A DNA stretch of 18,529 nt from an uncultured Thermomicrobiales bacterium (GCA_902806375.1 CADCWK010000379.1:1-18529); one strand, 5' to 3'. Positions 7,468-15,225 are shown, counted from the first letter of the stretch. A program made the numbers and translations. The notes: generated by a model from the letters alone, not told the origin.

Positions 7468-8094
7468 TCAGCGACGACCCTGCCAGTGGACACCGACCCG
7501 CAGATCACGCGTGGCCGGTGGCCCGGCACGTGAGCGGGACCGGGGTCCGGAGTCACGTCAAGCGAAGGGGTTCGACCCCGGCCATGATACCCGTCCGGTA
7601 GCCGTAACGCCGTGGGTCGGCCGGTCGAGTCGGTCCCGCGTCCATGCTGAGCCGTGAGCGCGCGGACGTGTCCCGGCCCACCGTTCCGCACGAACATTAC
7701 CCGAACCGGACAGGGCCGGCCCCCGGATTCGGTCAGTGCTGCACCGAATGCCTGCCGGACGACGCAGGGCGTGCGAGGCGGGAGACGCGATTCCTGCCGC
7801 ACCCATGCACTCCGACCGGCCAGGTGGGGTCAGACCTCAGGGTGGACGCGGGACCGATGGATCCGATGGATCCGCGACGTCATCGCCCTCCCCCGCCGCA
7901 TCCGCCGGCACGTTGACCAGAGCGGACGATGTGGTGACCCGGACCACCGGTGGCGCCCGAGCACACCCTGGCGCTTTGTCGCCGGCGCGGTCTCGCTGCC
8001 ACTGGCTGATCGGCGCGGCGGTGGCACCGTCTGTCGGTCGCAATCGCATTGAACGAAGTCATGGCTCCCGACTGTCGCCGGGACAACGATCCGC
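7468..8094. other. Long intergenic region without a supported gene
   Basis: Several overlapping open frames exist on both strands, but their translations are Arg/Pro/Ser-rich, mutually overlapping, lack good ribosome sites and match no family I recognise. A 9-base tandem repeat (GATGGATCC twice, 7856-7873) is present. The right part should carry promoter functions for the 748-residue gene and the left part for crtB. A structured RNA or leader is possible but not recognised. Confidence 0.45.
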
Positions 8095-8132
8095 GTGACC
8101 CCTTCCCAACACCTGCTATAGTGTACGTACAC
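8095..8132 (+). promoter_or_regulatory. Extended -10 promoter overlapping a 12-bp palindromic operator
   Basis: GTGACC (8095-8100) is separated by 16 bases from TATAGT (8117-8122), which is preceded by TGC, an extended -10. A perfect palindrome GTGTACGTACAC (8121-8132) begins inside the -10 and covers the expected start of transcription. This is the classic place for a repressor to block RNA polymerase. The predicted leader to the ATG at 8268 is about 140 bases. The promoter is inferred; the palindrome is seen directly. The cognate regulator is unknown. Confidence 0.55.
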
Positions 8133-8267
8133 CACGACTGGCCGTGTTTCCGGTGATTGAGCCGGTCGCCACGGTCGATCTGGGCCCTGAATCCTGACCG
8201 GTCGCTCCCTCGCTCCGTCGCATCTCCATTCGGTTCTACGGGTCCGCATCGCTCACGGGAGTTCGTC

Positions 8268-10514
8268 ATGGCGCGCGAATGGCAGCCGGCCCCCTCCGTT
8301 GGCCTCACCGAGCAGAACGGTCTTCCCGCCGCGAGCGATCGTGTCGGGGGACCAGTCGCCCTCCAGCGACTCGACACGACCTGGTCACTGGACCGCGGCG
8401 CCGTCCTCTGGGAAGGCACGGTCGACCTTCTGGGCAGTTTTCCCGGCTTCGCGCTCCGCGGTGGTCAGGCACAGTCCGTCCACCTCTGCCTCACCGACCG
8501 CTTCCTCCTGGTCGACGAACCGTCCGATCGTGGTTTCGGTCTCCCGATCGGCTGGCTGACGGCAGTGCAGGCGCTGACCGGGGTCGAGCCAATCGCGCTG
8601 GAGAGCGGGGACCGGCTGCGCGTCTGCTATGTGGACGGGAACCGCGTCCGTGGATTCATGGTGCGGGTCCGCGGCGGCAGGTTCGGCCGGAACGCGGCCC
8701 GGCGGGCGAACCAGCTGCGGTCGGCCGCGACCTCGCTCGGGCTGGCGTCCCCGACCCCTTCGACGGATCTCCTGCTCCCGCCGGAGCACGATCTCTCCCT
8801 CGACTGGGACGACTTCGCTGCCCATGAACATGAGCCGGTCATCTGGACGGGTCGGGCGACGATGCCGGTCGCCAGCGGCCTCCAGCCCGCGGGCTGCGAC
8901 GTCTGGCTGACGGACACCTCCCTGATCTGGGGTGCGACGGCCCGCGCCGGGATCTTCCGGCTCGCGACGGCCACGCTGACTGGCATCACGGTCGCCGGGA
9001 CCCCGGGAGGCGACCCGATCGTCTACTGGTCAGTCGGTGGTACGCACCACACGCAGGTCGACCTGCCGATGACCTTCACCCGGCTGGACCGCGCGGGCCG
9101 CGATGCCGACCCACACCGATCGCTCCTGGCGGTCCTCGAGGAGCACGGCTACCGCCTCGATGTGCCGGCGACGGCGCCGCAACCGTGGCGGACCACCCCT
9201 CACCTGATCCACCGGTCGGCAACGGTCACCGACCGCCCGTCGGTAGTGAAACGGGTGCCCGGTGCCACGGACGCCACCACCGGGCATGATCAAACGGTGC
9301 CAGAGAATCTAGCACCATCCCAGCCCGTGGAGGGCAACCGACGCCTGCTGCCAGACGACGGGTTGTTCCCGGAACGGACCGTTCCGTCACTACCCCGGTC
9401 CCGACCGCTCCCCTGGGGCGACCGGGTCGAACGCCCCGAAGAGGAGCCGCGGACAGGTCCCGTTCCGACCGATGATCCCGGTGAGGGCGGAGCGCCACGC
9501 GAGACGAGCCAGCCGACCACGGCTGATGTCGCTGATCCCGGGCGCGTCCGCATCTGGCCGTCGGCTACCCCCCGCCGTGCCGCGATGCCGTCAGGTATCG
9601 ATTCGACGGCGATGCCGGTCCAGCGCCCGCCGGTCCGCGCGACGACGACGGAGGAGTTCCTGGCGGCGGAGCGGAAGGCCCGCGAGCTGGCCGCGCGGGC
9701 ACCGGTCGCGATCGCTCCCTCGCCGCACCCGGCTCCGGCCCCAACCCCGGGTCGGGGCGTCATGGTGCGGTTCCGTGGGCCGGGATCCGGCCCGACGGTC
9801 CCCGGCCCGGAGTCCGGGTCCACTATGGGCGGGATGGCGATCGGGACCACGCCCCCGTCGGCCAATCCCGTCCCCCCGGCTCGGCTGGCTCCTGACCTGG
9901 ACGGGATTGCGCCCACGCCGGACGGCCAGATCATCACAAATGCCGTTCTGACGGGACCAGACTCATCCCCACCCCGGCTCGACGACGGCGAACAGTCGGC
10001 TTCTCCCGGACGGCCGATGTCGCCGGGACCGAACGAGACGCTGGTCCGGTCGCCGGCGCCCGGCGACCCGGATCCCCAGATCCCAGATCCGGCTGCTGCC
10101 GATGGACCAGCGTTGGAGGAGCTGGACGGCCCGGCCGCCCCGATCGCCACTGGCACCGGGTCCGGCTCGGCGGCTCCGGATGACACCGCGCTCGACCGGA
10201 TGCGCTCGATCCTGGTCCGGATGGACGAGCGGCTCGCGCTGGCGATCGCGGGGATCAACGATCCGGATCGCCATACAGTCGTAGCCGCGACCCCGCCGCT
10301 GGCGCTCCTGCTGCGATCGGCGATGACCGAACTCGACCGGGCGGTCGGGGACGGACATCTTTCCGCCCAGGCAGCCCAGACGCATCGGCTGGCGATCACC
10401 CGGTCGGCGGACACGACCGAGCGACTCGGCTCGCTCCTGGATCTCTATGCCCGCGGCTATCTCACCCCGGCCGAGCTGTCGACCCGGCGCGAATCGCTGC
10501 TTGGTCGGATCTGA
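8268..10514 (+). CDS. Uncharacterised protein: two related N-terminal beta-type domains, proline-rich linker, SHOCT-like C-terminus
   Basis: A 748-residue protein I do not recognise as a named family. The ATG at 8268 has GGGAG six bases upstream; an open extension to 8157 lacks such a site. Residues 45-157 and 188-297 look like a duplicated beta-rich domain of PH/GRAM character: each starts V(L/I)W-G, has a hydrophobic core strand with LTD (75-77 and 214-216), continues with an F-L stretch and an LT-V/I strand, and ends in a helix. Residues 300-635 are rich in Pro, Gly, Asp and Thr and probably disordered, apart from a helix at about 461-479. Residues 638-748 are helical, and the last 29 fit the SHOCT pattern (LLDLYARGYLTPAELSTRR, then ESLLGRI). 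No membrane helix or signal peptide is present. A scaffold or membrane-adaptor role is conceivable, but no function can be assigned. Its 3' end overlaps the convergent serine hydrolase gene. Confidence 0.8.
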   Translation: MAREWQPAPSVGLTEQNGLPAASDRVGGPVALQRLDTTWSLDRGAVLWEGTVDLLGSFPGFALRGGQAQSVHLCLTDRFLLVDEPSDRGFGLPIGWLTAVQALTGVEPIALESGDRLRVCYVDGNRVRGFMVRVRGGRFGRNAARRANQLRSAATSLGLASPTPSTDLLLPPEHDLSLDWDDFAAHEHEPVIWTGRATMPVASGLQPAGCDVWLTDTSLIWGATARAGIFRLATATLTGITVAGTPGGDPIVYWSVGGTHHTQVDLPMTFTRLDRAGRDADPHRSLLAVLEEHGYRLDVPATAPQPWRTTPHLIHRSATVTDRPSVVKRVPGATDATTGHDQTVPENLAPSQPVEGNRRLLPDDGLFPERTVPSLPRSRPLPWGDRVERPEEEPRTGPVPTDDPGEGGAPRETSQPTTADVADPGRVRIWPSATPRRAAMPSGIDSTAMPVQRPPVRATTTEEFLAAERKARELAARAPVAIAPSPHPAPAPTPGRGVMVRFRGPGSGPTVPGPESGSTMGGMAIGTTPPSANPVPPARLAPDLDGIAPTPDGQIITNAVLTGPDSSPPRLDDGEQSASPGRPMSPGPNETLVRSPAPGDPDPQIPDPAAADGPALEELDGPAAPIATGTGSGSAAPDDTALDRMRSILVRMDERLALAIAGINDPDRHTVVAATPPLALLLRSAMTELDRAVGDGHLSAQAAQTHRLAITRSADTTERLGSLLDLYARGYLTPAELSTRRESLLGRI

Positions 10515-11344
10515 CCGGCCGGTCGGGCCGCGTTCTCATTCGCGATCCCGGTGATGAGGACCGCGGTCCTGGCGAGTTGACCCAACAGGATATCGGCCTC
10601 GAAGTCGTTCCGGACACCGCTGGTCAGGACCGTGATGATGACCTGTCCGGTCGGCCCGTCGAGGATGGCCCCGTCGTGGACGGTACCGTCGAGCGATCCG
10701 CTCTTGCCCGAAAAGCCAACGCCGTGCGGCAGGTCACGACCCAGCCGCTCGACGTGCTGCTGAGCCCGCAACAGATCCCGCATCCATTGACACGCCGCTG
10801 GTGAGGCAGCGGTCGAGTCCGCGATCGCGGCCAGCATCGTGACGAAGTCACGCGCGCTGATCTGGTTGCGAGGGAGGTCGTCCACCGGGAGAACCCCGAG
10901 GAACGGCCGCCGGAGATGGGTCTGCGTCAGGCCCAGATCCGCCGTTACAGCCTGGACGGCGGCCAGTCCCACCGCCGCGATCAGGACGTTGGAGGCCGTG
11001 TTGTCGGACACCGCGATCATCAGGTAGGCATGGTCGTCGATGGTCAGCGACAGCCCCGGCTCCATCCCCTTGAGGACGCCGGACCCACTGATCGTGTCCT
11101 CGGGACGGGCGGACCGCCGATCGTGGTGACGCAGGGTGCCGGCATCGATTGCCCGGGCGACGGCGATGAGAATCGCGACCTTGATGGTGCTGGCGGACAG
11201 AAAGGCCTCGTCGCCACGACGGTCCCAGTGGGAGGCCCCACCGCTGCCACCATGAACGCGAACGGCGATGGCCATCCGGCCGACGACGCCCTCCCGCTCC
11301 GCCGTCGTCGCCAGATCGTCCAGCCGTGCCCAGTCCGTCGTCAT
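10457..11344 (-). CDS. Serine hydrolase of the class A beta-lactamase fold
   Basis: A 295-residue protein of the beta-lactamase/transpeptidase-like superfamily. The ATG at 11344 has GGAGGA seven bases upstream. Active-site motifs are in order: SxxK as STIK at 52-55, SDN at 113-115 and KSG at 214-216. The omega-loop segment (about 143-166, HLRRPFLGVLPVDDLPRN) has no ExxLN, so the deacylating glutamate of true class A beta-lactamases is not apparent. The N-terminus (MTTDWARLDDL) is not a signal peptide, so the enzyme appears cytosolic unless exported in another way. These points argue for a non-resistance hydrolase or peptidase; penicillin hydrolysis should not be assumed. It diverges from the PBP gene, and its last 58 bases overlap the 3' end of the convergent 748-residue gene, so its C-terminal tail is antisense to the SHOCT-like region. 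Confidence 0.85.
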   Translation of the reverse strand: MTTDWARLDDLATTAEREGVVGRMAIAVRVHGGSGGASHWDRRGDEAFLSASTIKVAILIAVARAIDAGTLRHHDRRSARPEDTISGSGVLKGMEPGLSLTIDDHAYLMIAVSDNTASNVLIAAVGLAAVQAVTADLGLTQTHLRRPFLGVLPVDDLPRNQISARDFVTMLAAIADSTAASPAACQWMRDLLRAQQHVERLGRDLPHGVGFSGKSGSLDGTVHDGAILDGPTGQVIITVLTSGVRNDFEADILLGQLARTAVLITGIANENAARPAGQIRPSSDSRRVDSSAGVR

Positions 11345-11487
11345 CTGCTGTCCTCCGGGCCGAACGGTTGCGCCGACCGATCGGCAGCGCGTGATCCGGC
11401 AAGTGGTACCATCTTACGGAACATCCCTGCCCGCCGACAGCACGATTCGGCGTCGTTTCCCCTCCCCCCTCCTGGAGATCGTCGCGA
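11345..11487. promoter_or_regulatory. Divergent spacer between serine hydrolase and PBP genes
   Basis: This 143-base gap must serve two divergent starts. The clearest -10-like word is TAAGAT on the minus strand (11411-11416), about 70 bases before the hydrolase ATG, with no good -35. GGAG at 11474-11477 is the probable PBP ribosome site. A shared control of two peptidoglycan-fold genes is possible but not demonstrated. Confidence 0.35.
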
Positions 11488-13944
11488 ATGAGTTCAGGCC
11501 GGATCACCCGCGCCCGCATGCGTCACCCATCGGCCCGGCGCCGCGCCGCCCTCTACTCCCGCAGCCAGTACGGCAGCCGTCTCCGGAACCTCCCGCCGCA
11601 CCTCCTGCCGGGTGTTACCGGGCGCGAGGCGAAGCGACCCAACCGGCTCCCAATCGTCCTCGGCGCGTTCGCGGTCATGGGGCTCGCTTTCGCGATCTTC
11701 GCGGGCGTGACCCTGACGGCGACCTCGGCGGTCGGCGTCAACATGACCGTCGAGGAGTACCAGGAGGTGACCGGCTCCCTGCCGGACGCGGCACCGATCT
11801 TCTCCGGGACCTTCCAGACCACGCGCATCTACGACCGGGATGGCGCCCTGCTCCAGGACGTCGACGATCCCAACGGGTACTGGCGGACATTCGTTCCGTA
11901 CACGGAGATATCCCCCTATCTCGTCAACGCGACGATCGCCTCGGAGGACGCGACCTACTGGACGCATCAAGGGGTCGAGCCGCTCGCCATCGTCCGGGGG
12001 GCGTTCATCATCTTCACGGGCGCCGGCTCGTCGGGCGGCTCCACCATCACGCAGCAGCTGGTCCGGGCCCTCTACCAGGAGGAGATCGGAAACGATTACG
12101 CCATCTCCCGGAAGGTCCGGGAGGCGATGGCGGCGATCGACATGGAGCAGACGTTCACCAAGACCGACATCATGACGATGTACCTCAACCAGATCTTCTA
12201 CGGCCAGCGCTCCTACGGGATCGAGGCGGCCTCGGTCATGTACTTCGACAAGCACGCATCGGAGCTGACCCTGGCGGAAGCATCGCTGCTGGCTGGCGTG
12301 CCCCAGTTACCGACGGCCTACAACCCGGCGGTCAACTACGACCTCGCCAAGCAGCGGCAGGAGTACGTCCTCGACCAGATGGTCAAGCTGGGTTATGTCA
12401 CCCGGGCTGAGGCCGACGCGGCCTTCGACGAAGCGCTCACGATCCGTGGCGACCGCACCGGCCAGGTCCTCGACAACCCGCACTTCACCCAGTACGTCCG
12501 GGACTTCGTCACCGGGCAGTTCGGCGAGGATGCCCTGTACCGGGGCGGTCTCCAGATCTACACGTCGATCGACAGCGAACTGCAGGAGGGGGCCGAGCGG
12601 ATCGTCCGGGAGGGCGTCGCCGAAGCCGGACCCTACTCCGTGAGCAACGGGGCGGCCGTGCTGGCCTCGCCGGACACCGGTGAGATCCTGGCGATGGTCG
12701 GCTCGGCCAACTTCGACGACCCCCTCATCTCGGGGCAGGTGAACATCGCGACGTCGGCGCGGCAGCCCGGTTCGACGATGAAGCCCATCGTCTACGCGGC
12801 TGCCTTCGAGCAGATGCACTGGAACCCGGGTACCGTCCTGCTCGACGTGCCGTTCGAGCGCCCGACCCAGGAAGGATCGCCACCCTATGCTCCCGGGAAC
12901 TTCACCGGGAACTTCTATGGCGCGGTCACGATCCGGGATGCGCTGGCGAACTCGCTGAACATCCCGGCCCTCAAGGCCGCCGAGAACGTCGGCATTCCCA
13001 GGGTCATCGAGATGTCCAACCGGCTCGGCAACTCGAGCTCGTTCGACCCGAACGCGGACTATGGGCTCCAGATCGCCCTCGGTGGCGTCGATATCCCGCT
13101 CGTCGACATGGTCAACTCGTACGCCACCTTCGCCAACGGCGGCAAGCTGGTCCCGTTCTCACCGATCACCCGGATCGAGGACGCGATGGGCAACGTCCTC
13201 TACGAGCTCGACCCCTCGACATCGCTGGGCAGCGCTCCGCAGGTCCTGCGAGCCGAGTACGCCTATCAGATCACCGATATGCTCAGCGACAATGAGGCCC
13301 GGCAGCGGCTGTTCGGCGAGGGCAACATCGCGGAGACGACGCAGCAAACGCTCGGCCGCCAGATGGCGACCAAGTCCGGCACGACGAACGATGTCCGCGA
13401 CAGCCTCCGGATGGGCTACACCACGGCGGCGGTCGTCGGCGTCTGGACGGGGAACACCGACAACACGCCGATGCAGCCGACGCCCGGCAACGTCGGCACG
13501 GACGCCATCTGGAGTGAGCTGATGCTGCTCCTCCACGAGGACAGCCGGTTCAGCGACCTCATCGTCGACAGCAACGGCCAGCCCTACCCGGACGACTTCG
13601 CACGACCGCAGGGGATCTACGAGGGTCCGGTCTGCGCCGGCACCAGCCACAGCCCAGGGAACGGCGACGCGACCCGGACCGAACTCCTTGCCACCGGGAA
13701 CGAGCCCATTCTGCTCTGCGACCAGATGTCGGCCTGGGAGCAGCGCGACCTCGACGAGGCCCTCGATGTCCTTGGCGATCGACGGCTGGTCGGCGGGGCG
13801 TCCGATAGCGTTCGGCAGTACGCCAACGAGCTGACCGGAGGGCGAGTCAGCGGCGGCAACTCGACGATCCGCCCGACGGGGTCGAACCAACCGGATACGC
13901 AGACCAGCGACCCCCCCGAGGACGGGCAACCCCCCGGCGGCTGA
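11488..13944 (+). CDS. Bifunctional class A penicillin-binding protein (transglycosylase/transpeptidase)
   Basis: An 818-residue PBP1-type enzyme that polymerises lipid II into glycan strands and cross-links stem peptides outside the cell. A basic cytosolic tail (1-52) precedes one membrane anchor (about 53-82). The family 51 glycosyltransferase domain (about 110-320) has the catalytic Glu153 in IASEDATYWTHQG, GGSTITQQLVRAL (183-195), and the membrane-binding and NQIFYG motifs near 217-240. The transpeptidase domain (about 385-670) has the SxxK motif STMK at 429-432, SLN at 489-491 and KSGTTND at 629-635. The last 120 residues include two cysteines that could pair outside the cell (in GPVCAG and LLCDQ), then a Ser/Pro/Gly/Asp-rich disordered tail. 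ATG at 11488 has GGAG ten bases upstream. It is a single-gene unit ended by a strong hairpin. Whether it corresponds to PBP1a, 1b or 1c is not decided. Confidence 0.95.
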   Translation: MSSGRITRARMRHPSARRRAALYSRSQYGSRLRNLPPHLLPGVTGREAKRPNRLPIVLGAFAVMGLAFAIFAGVTLTATSAVGVNMTVEEYQEVTGSLPDAAPIFSGTFQTTRIYDRDGALLQDVDDPNGYWRTFVPYTEISPYLVNATIASEDATYWTHQGVEPLAIVRGAFIIFTGAGSSGGSTITQQLVRALYQEEIGNDYAISRKVREAMAAIDMEQTFTKTDIMTMYLNQIFYGQRSYGIEAASVMYFDKHASELTLAEASLLAGVPQLPTAYNPAVNYDLAKQRQEYVLDQMVKLGYVTRAEADAAFDEALTIRGDRTGQVLDNPHFTQYVRDFVTGQFGEDALYRGGLQIYTSIDSELQEGAERIVREGVAEAGPYSVSNGAAVLASPDTGEILAMVGSANFDDPLISGQVNIATSARQPGSTMKPIVYAAAFEQMHWNPGTVLLDVPFERPTQEGSPPYAPGNFTGNFYGAVTIRDALANSLNIPALKAAENVGIPRVIEMSNRLGNSSSFDPNADYGLQIALGGVDIPLVDMVNSYATFANGGKLVPFSPITRIEDAMGNVLYELDPSTSLGSAPQVLRAEYAYQITDMLSDNEARQRLFGEGNIAETTQQTLGRQMATKSGTTNDVRDSLRMGYTTAAVVGVWTGNTDNTPMQPTPGNVGTDAIWSELMLLLHEDSRFSDLIVDSNGQPYPDDFARPQGIYEGPVCAGTSHSPGNGDATRTELLATGNEPILLCDQMSAWEQRDLDEALDVLGDRRLVGGASDSVRQYANELTGGRVSGGNSTIRPTGSNQPDTQTSDPPEDGQPPGG

Positions 13945-14002
13945 CATGGTCACCGGTGAATTGGGGGTCGGGGAGTCAGCGGCGAAGACAACCAGTGAAC
14001 CA

Positions 14003-14040
14003 GGGAGGGGGCCGGTGATCGCACCGGCCCCCTCTCGTTC
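14003..14040 (+). terminator. Strong GC hairpin terminator after the PBP gene
   Basis: A perfect 13-bp stem (GAGGGGGCCGGTG at 14005-14017, pairing with 14022-14034) closes an ATCG loop, with two further flanking pairs, one of them G-T. It is followed by TCGTTC, a weak T-tract typical of high-GC genomes. It sits about 60 bases beyond the PBP stop in the convergent gap with the AsnC gene and could act on both strands. Confidence 0.75.
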
Positions 14041-14082
14041 CCGCTTGGTCAGCCTCTGCCGATTGACAGGGGACAAGCAACG

Positions 14083-14115
14083 GCCAGCCGACGATCACTG
14101 GCCCGGGGGGCTGGC
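14083..14115 (-). terminator. Weak inverted repeat downstream of the AsnC gene
   Basis: GCCAGCC (14083-14089) and GGCTGGC (14109-14115) can pair across a 19-base loop, about 100 bases beyond the AsnC stop. There is no T-tract. It is a possible transcript end for the minus-strand gene. Confidence 0.25.
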
Positions 14116-14216
14116 GTGGCCCTACGAGCATCGATCGGTCATGACGACGCCGACGAACCGGGCGATAGCTGAACGACCACTGCGAATGGGTCCGGCCAGA
14201 TCGCCGACGGGAGCGC

Positions 14217-14846
14217 CTAGGCCGGGGAGCCGGCGGGCGACTTGCGCGAGCCCTTCGGCCGGCCAGGCCCGCGGCGTGCTACCGGTTGGCCGTCCTCGCT
14301 GCTCGCGGCCGCCCGGGAGCGAGGAGACGTGGCGCCCGGGTCACTCCCCTCGCTGGCCTTGCGCGACAGGCGCGTCCGCACCCGCACCGTACCCTCCGGT
14401 GCCGTCAACGCTCGCCAGGAGACTGGGGTCGAGAGCACCAGGTCCGCGTCGCAGCGCGCCCCGGACATACTCAGCCGGTCGATCAGTTCCTCCAGCGCCG
14501 GTGGGTCGGCGACATGGACCTTGAGGACGAAATTGACGAGACCGCTCGTCCGGTGCGCCTCGACGACACTCGGGTCATTCGTGATCGTGGCGACGAACCC
14601 CTCGATCGCGCTCTGGTCGACTTCGGCGCGGACGATCGCCGTCAGCGGGCGACCGATCGCGGCAGGGGCGACGATCCCACGATAGCCCGCCATGACCCCA
14701 CGCTCTTCGAGTCGCCGGACGCGCTCGATCATGGCCGGGCTCGAGAGGCCAACGTACTCGGCCAGGGACTTCATCGTCAGCCGTCCATCCTTCTGCAGCG
14801 CGTCGATGATGCGCTCATCGAGCGTATCGATTCCTGTTCCGGTCAT
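14217..14846 (-). CDS. Lrp/AsnC-family transcriptional regulator with C-terminal AT-hook-like tail
   Basis: A 209-residue DNA-binding regulator. The ATG at 14846 has GGAGA about seven bases upstream; a longer open frame to 15251 only reads through the spacer. Residues 5-50 are the AsnC winged helix-turn-helix (LDERIIDALQKDGRLTMKSL, then AEYVGLSSPAMIERVRRLEE). Residues 65-147 are the RAM ligand-binding and oligomerisation domain. Family members are usually 140-165 residues; here about 60 are added after residue 150, Ser/Arg/Ala-rich and ending RRGPGRPKGSRK (191-202), which resembles an AT-hook (GRP core with flanking Arg/Lys). It could therefore hold AT-rich DNA through the minor groove as well as through the helix-turn-helix. 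Upstream lies an AT-rich dyad, so autoregulation is plausible. The ligand, presumably an amino acid or other small metabolite, is unknown. Confidence 0.88.
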   Translation of the reverse strand: MTGTGIDTLDERIIDALQKDGRLTMKSLAEYVGLSSPAMIERVRRLEERGVMAGYRGIVAPAAIGRPLTAIVRAEVDQSAIEGFVATITNDPSVVEAHRTSGLVNFVLKVHVADPPALEELIDRLSMSGARCDADLVLSTPVSWRALTAPEGTVRVRTRLSRKASEGSDPGATSPRSRAAASSEDGQPVARRGPGRPKGSRKSPAGSPA

Positions 14847-15008
14847 CCATTTCTCCAGTCCGTGCCCGGGGAGGCCGGGCCATGAGGTGAGACACACCGG
14901 TCTACCTGGCGCCCGGTGCGATCGCATCCGATTCGAAACTCTGTGCGCGCTGGCGAGTCGTCTTGATACACCACGCCCGACGATGGGTAAACAACGTCCT
15001 TCGATTTG
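14847..15008. other. Leader region of the AsnC gene
   Basis: GC-rich, with no supported gene. If the promoter proposed at 15016-15044 is correct, this is a 160-base untranslated leader. The frame upstream of the AsnC ATG stays open, but it has no ribosome site and no recognisable protein sequence. Confidence 0.35.
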
Positions 15009-15015
15009 CTCTTCT

Positions 15016-15073
15016 AGCCTAGCCAATATTTGGACATTCCGCAATGATCTCGAAGGAATATCGAAATAATTGG
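15016..15073 (-). promoter_or_regulatory. AT-rich nested dyad with candidate promoter of the AsnC gene
   Basis: This is one of the few AT-rich patches in the window. CCAATATTT (15023-15031) and AAATAATTGG (15064-15073) form an outer imperfect inverted repeat. Nested inside are ATTCC (15036-15040) and GGAAT (15055-15059). The left outer arm is also a small palindrome, CCAA-TAT-TTGG. On the minus strand TTGCGG (15039-15044), 17 bases, then TAGGCT (15016-15021) make a plausible promoter. The dyad overlaps it, as expected for an autoregulatory Lrp/AsnC operator. Binding is inferred, not shown. Confidence 0.5.
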
Positions 15074-15225
15074 TTGAGTCCGCGTCAGGGGACCGGGTGA
15101 TGGCACCGAGCCGGATGGACTTCCCGGTCGGATTGGGCCGGGTAACGCTCGTGATCACCCTCGACGAATGGGGGCCCAGGTGGGACGGCCGGCGCCGCGG
15201 GTCGGACGCAGGGAACATGATGGGC

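Noticed and set aside
7558..7590. GGGGTTCGACCCC resembling a tRNA T-arm
   Set aside because: With TTCGA in the T-loop only two stem pairs form, and no acceptor, D or anticodon arms can be found around it.
7644..8249. Several overlapping open frames of 70 to 140 codons in the long spacer
   Set aside because: They overlap one another on both strands, have Arg/Pro/Ser-rich translations, lack ribosome sites and show no family motifs.
9290..10414. A 374-codon open frame antisense to the 748-residue gene
   Set aside because: Its Ser/Gly/Arg low-complexity translation is expected opposite a proline-rich coding region; there is no domain or ribosome site.
10457..11344. Calling the beta-lactamase-fold gene an antibiotic resistance gene
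   Set aside because: No ExxLN glutamate is visible in the omega loop and no signal peptide is seen, so resistance is not supported.
13946..14524. A 192-codon + strand frame after the PBP gene
   Set aside because: It begins just after the PBP stop, runs through the strong terminator hairpin and into the AsnC gene on the opposite strand, and has a low-complexity translation.
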